This document shows positions 1 through 5,408 of a stretch of 7,305 bases of DNA, piece after piece. Each line of letters opens with the position of its first letter. The first letter of the stretch is position 1. A program made the position numbers and the translations under genes. Below the pieces are notes generated by a model. The model saw only the letters and a program-made list of their open reading frames with translations. It ran no database searches and was not told the DNA's origin. Origin of the DNA: Pseudomonadales bacterium (GTDB lineage Bacteria; Pseudomonadota; Gammaproteobacteria; Pseudomonadales; Azotimanducaceae); assembly GCA_029244465.1 (NCBI GenBank), contig JAQWQN010000233.1, positions 1 through 7,305 of the forward strand, in the 5' to 3' direction.

Positions 1-577
1 CGCCACCGACATAGCGCACTGTGCAGGTATTCATATCAACATGATTGTGGTGCCTCCAGACCCGACAGCTGACGACCTGACAGACCTAGAGAAATCTGGC
101 ATAGAGGCCTTTCAATACTACCAAGACTGGGACTCGGGCTATTCAAAACAACAAAGTACACGCCCACAAACGTTAGGCTACGGGCTCGTAGACTCGCCAA
201 TAGGTCAAGCGGCCTGGATCATAGAAAAGTTCTGGGCTTGGATGGATTGCGACGGCAATCCTGAGAATATTCTCAGCAAAGACGAGCTTCTCGACAACGT
301 TATGGTGTACTGGCTGAACGCCGCTGGCGCTTCTTCCGGACGAATCTATTGGGAGAGTTTTGGCTCCGCAATGGCCAACCAACAAATCGACGTACCGATG
401 GGCGGGACCATATTTCCAAAAGAGATTTTCCGCACCAGTCGTCGCTTCGCAGAGAAAGTCTATACCAACATTGTTCATTGGCAGGAAAAGGAAACAGGCG
501 GTCACTTTGCAGCCTTTGAGCAACCAGAAGTCTACATTGATGAAGTGCGCGCCTGTTTCCGTCAAATACAGCTATGA
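1..577 (+). CDS. Epoxide hydrolase, microsomal (EPHX1-like) type, C-terminal half; 5' end outside the window
   Basis: An alpha/beta-hydrolase that would open an epoxide to a vicinal diol by way of a covalent ester intermediate. The frame is open from base 2, so the ATG at 41 is internal; 191 residues are visible and roughly half the protein, including the nucleophilic Asp, is missing. The residues before that ATG (GIHIN) match the family's G-[IL]-H-[IL]-N-M motif. Other EPHX1-like signatures are DSGY, DSPIGQAAWIIEKF, FPKE and GGHFAAFEQPE. By alignment from memory with human EPHX1, the two oxyanion tyrosines are the codons at 140-142 and 347-349, the acid is the Glu at 422-424 and the base is the His at 503-505. 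All are intact, so the visible half looks functional. Its stop overlaps the next start by 4 nt (ATGA), which suggests translational coupling to aacS. Family assignment is strong; the substrate is unknown. Close relatives act on lipophilic epoxides. Confidence 0.93.
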   Translation, partial: ATDIAHCAGIHINMIVVPPDPTADDLTDLEKSGIEAFQYYQDWDSGYSKQQSTRPQTLGYGLVDSPIGQAAWIIEKFWAWMDCDGNPENILSKDELLDNVMVYWLNAAGASSGRIYWESFGSAMANQQIDVPMGGTIFPKEIFRTSRRFAEKVYTNIVHWQEKETGGHFAAFEQPEVYIDEVRACFRQIQL

Positions 578-2517
578 GTGAAGCGCTCTGGAGCCCCACA
601 GCGCAGGCCATTGCGGACAGTCGGCTCACGCAATTCAGCCAGCGCGTAATGCGGGAGACTGGCAATAATTTCACAGACTACAACGCTCTACATCATTGGA
701 GCGTCACTGCCCCCGAGCAGTTTTGGCAGCTTGCATGGCAATATTTCGAGATTCGCGCATCGCTCGTTTCAGAGGAGACCGTATCCCAGATTGAATTATT
801 TCCAGGGGCTAAATGGTTCCCTCAAAGTCGTCTTAATTATGCTGAAAACCTGCTTCGGGAAGACTCGGACAAAATTGCATTCGTCTCCCACCTCGAAAAT
901 GGGGCGCGTCGGGAAAAGAGTTATCACGAACTCGCCATCGAAACAGCAGCAATTGCCCAGCATCTAAAAAACCGTGGCATAGAAGCCGGTGACCGTATCG
1001 CCGGCTGGCTACCGAACATTCCAGAAACCGCGATAGCTATGCTCGGCGCTGCCAGCCTCGGCGGTGTATGGTCTTCGTGCTCTCCCGATTTCGGCAGTCC
1101 TGGTGCGCTCGATCGCTTTGGTCAAATTAAACCACGCGTCTTATTTGCCTGTGATGGCTACTACTATGCAGGTCGTCGGATTGATATACGCGACAAAGTT
1201 CGATTGGTCGCAGCGGACATCCCCAGTATTGAGCAGATCATCTGGATTGCAGTTTTAAACGACGAATTCGAGCTCGAAGCTAACGAGGCATTGTGGACGG
1301 ACGCGCTCGCCACGCCAAATGATGGTTTGAGCTTCGCACAACTACCTTTCGACCATCCGCTCTACATACTTTACTCAAGTGGTACAACGGGCAAGCCAAA
1401 ATGCATCGTGCATGGCCATGGCGGTACGCTCATTCAACACATGAAGGAACATCAGCTACACCTGGATTTAGGCGAAGATGACACTCTGTTTTTCTTCACA
1501 ACGTGCGGCTGGATGATGTGGAACTGGCTGATCTCGGCACTGGCCACTCGTTGCACGATTGTTCTCTTTGACGGTTCACCATTCCATCCAGGGCCAGAGA
1601 CCATGTTCGACCTCTGCGAAAAAGAGGTAGTTACCGTCTTTGGTATCAGCGCTAAATTTCTTGGTGGGACCCAGAAAGAAGGCGTTCGGCCGGTAAAGAC
1701 CCATGACCTTGCAAAGATGCGCATGCTGATAAGTACGGGCTCGCCATTGACTCAGGAAGGTTTTCAATACGTCTACCAAGACATCAAACCCGATTGTCAC
1801 CTGGTATCCATGTCCGGGGGTACCGACCTCATTTCTTGTTTCATGCTTGGCAACCCAAATCTACCGGTCTACGAAGGTGAATTACAGAGCCCAGGGCTTG
1901 GCATGGCCGTCGATATCTGGGACGACCACGGCCAATCGATCACCGCTGAAAAAGGGGAACTCGTTTGTACCGTCCCCTTCCCTTCTGCGCCGATTGGCTT
2001 TTGGGATGACCCAAACAACGAAAAATTTCATGCAGCCTACTTCGAACGATTCGAAAACGTCTGGGTACACGGTGATTACGCAGAAAAGACTCTCAATGAC
2101 GGCTACATTATTCACGGACGCTCAGACGCAATCCTCAATCCCGGCGGCGTGCGTATCGGCACCGCCGAAATCTATCGTCAGGTCGAAGTGTTTGACGAAG
2201 TTATCGATGCGGTATGTGTTGGCCAAGAGTGGGATGACGATATCCGTGTCATCCTGTTTGTCGTCCTGCGCGATGGCACCACTCTAGATACGGAGTTGCT
2301 TAGCCGCATCAAAACACAGATCCGCAACTTCGCATCGCCACGGCATACACCTGCAAAAATACTCGTCGTCACCGACATTCCACGAACCATGAGCGGCAAG
2401 ATTGCCGAACTCGCGGTCCGCGATACAATTCATGGTCGAGAGGTTAAGAACACGTCGGCACTAGCCAATCCTGAAGCGCTCAAAAATTTTCTTGGTATCA
2501 ACGAACTCACAAGTTAG
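574..2517 (+). CDS. aacS: Acetoacetyl-CoA synthetase (acetoacetate--CoA ligase)
   Basis: An ATP-dependent ligase of the ANL superfamily that converts acetoacetate, CoA and ATP to acetoacetyl-CoA, AMP and PPi in the cytosol. At 647 residues it has the usual full length for this family. Visible motifs, in order, are an N-terminal acetyl-CoA-synthetase-like cap with FPGAKWFPQSRLNYAENLL; the P-loop-like YSSGTTGKPK at residues 267-276, followed by IVHGHGG; GWMMWNWL; TDLISCF; the ribose-binding Asp in HGDY (D501); the hinge motif GRSDAILNPGG (from 515); and the C-terminal lysine in TMSGK (K609), the residue needed for adenylation. The HGHGG and GWMMWNWL segments favour AacS over acetyl- or propionyl-CoA synthetase. 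The start is the ATG overlapping the hydrolase stop; no good Shine-Dalgarno precedes it, consistent with coupled translation. In a catabolic operon it would salvage acetoacetate or a related 3-oxoacid for thiolysis to acetyl-CoA. A different short-chain 3-oxoacid cannot be excluded. Confidence 0.96.
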   Translation: MSEALWSPTAQAIADSRLTQFSQRVMRETGNNFTDYNALHHWSVTAPEQFWQLAWQYFEIRASLVSEETVSQIELFPGAKWFPQSRLNYAENLLREDSDKIAFVSHLENGARREKSYHELAIETAAIAQHLKNRGIEAGDRIAGWLPNIPETAIAMLGAASLGGVWSSCSPDFGSPGALDRFGQIKPRVLFACDGYYYAGRRIDIRDKVRLVAADIPSIEQIIWIAVLNDEFELEANEALWTDALATPNDGLSFAQLPFDHPLYILYSSGTTGKPKCIVHGHGGTLIQHMKEHQLHLDLGEDDTLFFFTTCGWMMWNWLISALATRCTIVLFDGSPFHPGPETMFDLCEKEVVTVFGISAKFLGGTQKEGVRPVKTHDLAKMRMLISTGSPLTQEGFQYVYQDIKPDCHLVSMSGGTDLISCFMLGNPNLPVYEGELQSPGLGMAVDIWDDHGQSITAEKGELVCTVPFPSAPIGFWDDPNNEKFHAAYFERFENVWVHGDYAEKTLNDGYIIHGRSDAILNPGGVRIGTAEIYRQVEVFDEVIDAVCVGQEWDDDIRVILFVVLRDGTTLDTELLSRIKTQIRNFASPRHTPAKILVVTDIPRTMSGKIAELAVRDTIHGREVKNTSALANPEALKNFLGINELTS

Positions 2518-2521
2518 GGGA
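2516..2521 (+). promoter_or_regulatory. Ribosome binding site for the CMD-family gene
   Basis: AGGGGA lies five bases before the ATG at 2527 and overlaps the aacS stop codon (2515-2517). It is the clearest Shine-Dalgarno sequence in the window. It fixes the start of the small gene and suggests that this gene is translated independently and perhaps more strongly than its neighbours. Confidence 0.7.
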
Positions 2522-2526
2522 AACAT

Positions 2527-2880
2527 ATGTCTGAAGATCGTCGGGAAAAAGGTCTGGCCATGATGGCGACACTGTTTGGAGCGCCGTCCGGTAACGGATC
2601 GTCCATGCCGATGCCACTGCAACGATATACCACGGAACACTTGTTCGGAGATGTTTGGCAACAAGATGATCTGACCCTTGAAGAGAGGTCGCTGGCCACC
2701 TGCACGATGTTGATCGCCCTCAACCGTCCAGAGGAAATGCGTGTCCACTTCACCGGGGCGAAAAATATCGGCGTCGACAGAGAAAAGCTTCTCGGTGTCA
2801 TCGCACATGCTGCACACTATGCTGGATGGCCTAATTCCATGGCAGCACTCCGAGCTCTGAACGACGTTTGGCCTGAGTAA
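2527..2880 (+). CDS. Carboxymuconolactone decarboxylase (CMD)-fold family protein
   Basis: A small, mostly helical protein of 117 residues, close to the usual 110-130 for single-domain CMD proteins. The family pattern is seen in LTLEERSLAT (49-58), H74 with GA at 77-78, IG at 81-82, and HAAHYAGWP (94-102). Family members include gamma-carboxymuconolactone decarboxylase (aromatic ring degradation) and AhpD-type peroxidase partners. The AhpD CxxC pair is absent: there is only one cysteine, C59. A thiol peroxidase role is therefore unlikely, and a decarboxylase/isomerase-like or lactone-processing role fits better, but the reaction cannot be read from the sequence. The N-terminal 45 residues are Met-rich and less conserved. 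It begins 9 nt after aacS with a strong ribosome binding site and ends 6 nt before the reductase gene, so it belongs to the same unit. Family call good, function open. Confidence 0.85.
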   Translation: MSEDRREKGLAMMATLFGAPSGNGSSMPMPLQRYTTEHLFGDVWQQDDLTLEERSLATCTMLIALNRPEEMRVHFTGAKNIGVDREKLLGVIAHAAHYAGWPNSMAALRALNDVWPE

Positions 2881-2886
2881 GCACGC

Positions 2887-3891
2887 ATGAAAATGACCGC
2901 TGTTTATCTCGTCCCTACCCGAAACGGCGGTATATACGAGTATCAGCAAGTCGGCCGACCTAAACCGAGCGGATCTCAAGTGCTGGTTCAAGTGCACGCC
3001 TCAGGCACCAATCGCGGCGAGCTTCTGATGGTCGGCGGTTTTCATTCCAGCAATCCACGCCTCAAAGCTATTGCGTCAGGCATTGAGTTTGCTGGCAAGA
3101 TTATCGAGGTTGGGGACGATGCCACGGGGTGGCATATTGGCGAACGCGTGATGGCCCGAAGCGGCGGTGGCTACGCGGAGTACGCATTGGCAAGTTCTGC
3201 ATCTTTACTGCGGATCCCAAACGCGCTGAGTTACGCCGAAGCAGCCTGCGTGCCCAATATATTCATCACATCTCACGATGCCCTTGTGACCAACGCCCAA
3301 ATTACGAGTGGCGACCACGTTGTCATCACCGCAGCGAGTTCTGGCATTGGTACCGCTTGCATACAGCTTGCGAAATTCTTTGGCGCCGCAACGGTCACCG
3401 CAACCAGCAGAGACCCAGCCAAGGCTGTCCGGCTATTGTCTGCCGGTGCGGATGTTGTCATCAATACCTCGGAGCCGGGTTATCCGGACAAAGTGCGCAC
3501 AGCAACCGCGGGTCACGGAGCAGACATCATCATCGATAGCGTCGGAGGTCCGATGTTCACGGACAACCTGGATGCACTCGCGATACAAGGCGCATTGGTC
3601 AGTGTCGGTCGTAATGGCGGGCAAATCAGTAACATCAACCTAGATGAATTGGCCAACAAACGCGCTCGTCTCATCGGCACTACTTTTAGAACTCGCACAC
3701 CACAGGAAACTTGGCGTTGTTTTGAGGTATTTGCCGAGGACTGCATGGAGGCATTTGCAAATGGAGCGCTAAAGCCAGTTCTGGATCGTACGTTTCCGTT
3801 CACCGACCTCCATCAAGCCCACGCCTATATGCTCAGCGATGCCCAGGTCGGAAAAATTGTTTTAGTCAATGAGTGGCCTAACAGTGACTAA
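2887..3891 (+). CDS. Zinc-independent MDR-family NAD(P)H:quinone oxidoreductase / enoyl reductase-like
   Basis: A 334-residue medium-chain dehydrogenase/reductase, the normal size. The N-terminal GroES-like domain (about 1-125) carries SGTNRGELL, where zinc alcohol dehydrogenases would have a cysteine ligand; no catalytic or structural zinc cysteine set is present, which places it with quinone oxidoreductases (QOR). The Rossmann domain has the nucleotide-binding loop AASSGIGTACIQLAK at 149-163 and TSRDPAK at 173-179. The Ser/Arg after beta-2 suggests NADPH rather than NADH. GADIIIDSVGG follows, and the protein ends in VGKIVLVN, typical of QOR proteins. Such enzymes reduce quinones or alpha,beta-unsaturated carbonyls; the real substrate is unknown. 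Two starts are possible, ATG 2887 and ATG 2893 (residue 3); the second gives the more usual family N terminus, and neither has a strong Shine-Dalgarno. Its 3' end overlaps the flavoprotein gene. Confidence 0.92.
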   Translation: MKMTAVYLVPTRNGGIYEYQQVGRPKPSGSQVLVQVHASGTNRGELLMVGGFHSSNPRLKAIASGIEFAGKIIEVGDDATGWHIGERVMARSGGGYAEYALASSASLLRIPNALSYAEAACVPNIFITSHDALVTNAQITSGDHVVITAASSGIGTACIQLAKFFGAATVTATSRDPAKAVRLLSAGADVVINTSEPGYPDKVRTATAGHGADIIIDSVGGPMFTDNLDALAIQGALVSVGRNGGQISNINLDELANKRARLIGTTFRTRTPQETWRCFEVFAEDCMEAFANGALKPVLDRTFPFTDLHQAHAYMLSDAQVGKIVLVNEWPNSD

Positions 3892-5377
3892 GGCGATCGT
3901 CGTTGGTGGCGGCATAGCCGGTATGTGCGCAGCCAAAGTCCTTGCCGAGCACGTAGACGAGGTCGTGTTGCTTGAACGCGATCAGTACCCAAAAGGGTCT
4001 GACCACCGTCGCGGTGTACCACAGAGTAAAATGTTCCATACCCTGCTGGAAAGAGGGCGGCGAGATATTGAAGCGATTTTCCCAGGCTTTCACCAGCTTT
4101 TAGAATCTCGCAAGTTGCCAAAAGTTTCATTCGGATTTAACTGCGCTCTAATGACACCCAGAGGCTGGGGACGCAACGTAGCAGTACCCGTGCAGCGCTC
4201 GCTGTTTTGCACACGTGGGTTTTTAGAATCTGCGATGCGAGATTTGTTCGCCGCAGATCCACGCATAAAACTCATCGAACAAGCGACCGCGACAGGACTG
4301 CTCTCGCAAACTTGCGCTGACGGCCAAGTCTGCACAGGCATCCGTTACAAACTCAAGGGCAACGACAAAACACTCGAGTTAACAGGCTCTCTGATTGTGG
4401 ACGCTACCGGTGCAAATTCCCGCGCACATCAGTGGTTACAGGCAATCAACATCGACCCTCCGCGCGAACATCGGTTGGACCCGCTGCTGACCTATGGCGG
4501 TCAACTGTTCAAACTGAAGCCCAACGCAAAATTCCCGAAACACTGGTGGTGGACCCACGGCGCCTTTATTCAAAGAGTACCGCCCACAGACAATGCAGCC
4601 GCACACCTGATTCGACAGGAGGGTGACCTTTGGCTCCTGACCATGGTGGCCGGTGATGGAGACGAGCTGCCAAACAATGAAGCCGGTATCGACGCGTTCT
4701 TAAGTCGCATGCGTTCACCTTTGATCCACGACATGCTGCCCTACTTCCAACCCGTCGGAGACCTGACCAGTTATCGGTTACCAAAAAACTGTTGGAAGTA
4801 CTATGAAGAGTGGCATGAGACACTCCATGGTTTCATCGCAATTGGCGCCTCGACCTGCGTTTTTAACCCCAATCAAGGCCAAGGGATGTCAGTGGCTGCA
4901 GGTGACGCTGGCATCCTACGTAACTGCTTGGCAGAAACCATCGCACCGGAAAAACTGCCAAAACTCTTTTTCCACGAACAGGCCAAATTCCAACGCAACG
5001 CTTATCAGCTGGCGTGCTCGAATGATCTGAAATTTACCAGCGTCCAAGGTCCACGATCCGCATCCACCCGCTGGTTCAATTGGTACCGCGATGCCATCAC
5101 AGCCGCAGGCGCAGCCGATCCATGGGTTGCAAGAAACGTGGCTGAGGTTGACTTATTGTTAGAGCCGATCAGTAAGATCTATCAGCCATGGTTCATGCTT
5201 CGAACATTGCTTGCTTACCTCTTCCTGGGCTGGCGACAACGGCCAAGCGCTACGGATCGAGTTGCTCCGCAACCACCCGGTCCAGCGACCTTTCCGCGTC
5301 GGCTGCGCAACACCGTACGCCAGTCGCTTAGTATGGCCATGCGCTTTGTCGCCTATCGTCTGCGGCTGACACGTTAA
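3869..5377 (+). CDS. FAD-dependent monooxygenase-like oxidoreductase with a degenerate GD motif
   Basis: A 502-residue flavoprotein with the p-hydroxybenzoate-hydroxylase-type FAD fold. The dinucleotide-binding motif is GGGIAG at 13-18, with the ribose-binding Glu at the end of beta-2 (E36 in LLERD). GVPQ and FHTLLERG at 49-63 are typical of a subgroup of bacterial FAD monooxygenase/reductase-like proteins. DATGANSR at 178-185 is the DG-type motif. The C-terminal FAD motif is present as FNPNQGQGM (332-340), but the preceding position, normally Gly-Asp, is G326-A327, so the Asp that contacts the FAD ribityl chain is replaced. After about residue 440 comes a hydrophobic stretch (441-455) and a basic tail. 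The start is uncertain: ATG 3869 overlaps the previous gene by 23 nt, while GTG 3884 overlaps it by 8 nt and still leaves five-plus residues before the first beta strand. It is the last + gene of the unit. It probably oxygenates, or less likely reduces, a lipophilic substrate; the substrate is unknown. Confidence 0.85.
   Translation: MSGLTVTKAIVVGGGIAGMCAAKVLAEHVDEVVLLERDQYPKGSDHRRGVPQSKMFHTLLERGRRDIEAIFPGFHQLLESRKLPKVSFGFNCALMTPRGWGRNVAVPVQRSLFCTRGFLESAMRDLFAADPRIKLIEQATATGLLSQTCADGQVCTGIRYKLKGNDKTLELTGSLIVDATGANSRAHQWLQAINIDPPREHRLDPLLTYGGQLFKLKPNAKFPKHWWWTHGAFIQRVPPTDNAAAHLIRQEGDLWLLTMVAGDGDELPNNEAGIDAFLSRMRSPLIHDMLPYFQPVGDLTSYRLPKNCWKYYEEWHETLHGFIAIGASTCVFNPNQGQGMSVAAGDAGILRNCLAETIAPEKLPKLFFHEQAKFQRNAYQLACSNDLKFTSVQGPRSASTRWFNWYRDAITAAGAADPWVARNVAEVDLLLEPISKIYQPWFMLRTLLAYLFLGWRQRPSATDRVAPQPPGPATFPRRLRNTVRQSLSMAMRFVAYRLRLTR
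5234..5374 (+). other. Arginine-rich C-terminal tail of the flavoprotein
   Basis: Residues 456-502 contain eleven arginines, one aspartate, no lysine and no glutamate, with a proline-rich linker (about 463-474) in the middle. The tail directly follows an apolar 15-residue segment (441-455, WFMLRTLLAYLFLGW). This could be a membrane-surface anchor or a nucleic-acid or partner-binding tail. A peripheral membrane role is the simplest reading, but this is inference from composition. Confidence 0.45.
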
Positions 5378-5408
5378 CCACACCCACCCACTGCGCCGGC
5401 AAAGCGCG
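5378..5408. other. Convergent intergenic gap
   Basis: These 31 bp separate the stop of the flavoprotein gene (TAA, 5375-5377) from the stop of the dimethylformamidase-like gene (TGA on the - strand, 5409-5411). The gap is C-rich at the + strand 5' side. A short inverted repeat (GCGC at 5393-5396 and 5404-5407, loop of 7) is present without a T run on either strand, so it does not qualify as an intrinsic terminator. Transcripts from both sides may run into each other. Confidence 0.6.

Noticed and set aside
41..43. ATG 41 as the start of the first gene
   Set aside because: The frame is open to the window edge, and the residues before it match the epoxide hydrolase G-[IL]-H-[IL]-N-M motif. The protein is also only half the family length, so this is an internal Met.
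173..674. Two - strand open frames (173-565 and 300-674) opposite the epoxide hydrolase
   Set aside because: They lie opposite a gene with conserved catalytic residues, show no family motif, and have compositions expected of antisense frames.
2461..2997. 178-codon open frame on the - strand across aacS, the CMD gene and the reductase
   Set aside because: It is the antisense shadow of three well-supported genes, has no recognisable motif and would overlap all of them.
5393..5407. Short hairpin GCGC-N7-GCGC as an intrinsic terminator
   Set aside because: A 4-bp stem with no T run on either strand is too weak. A second possible pairing (CCGGC 5396-5400 with GCCGG 5415-5419) is also short and runs into the coding end of the - gene.
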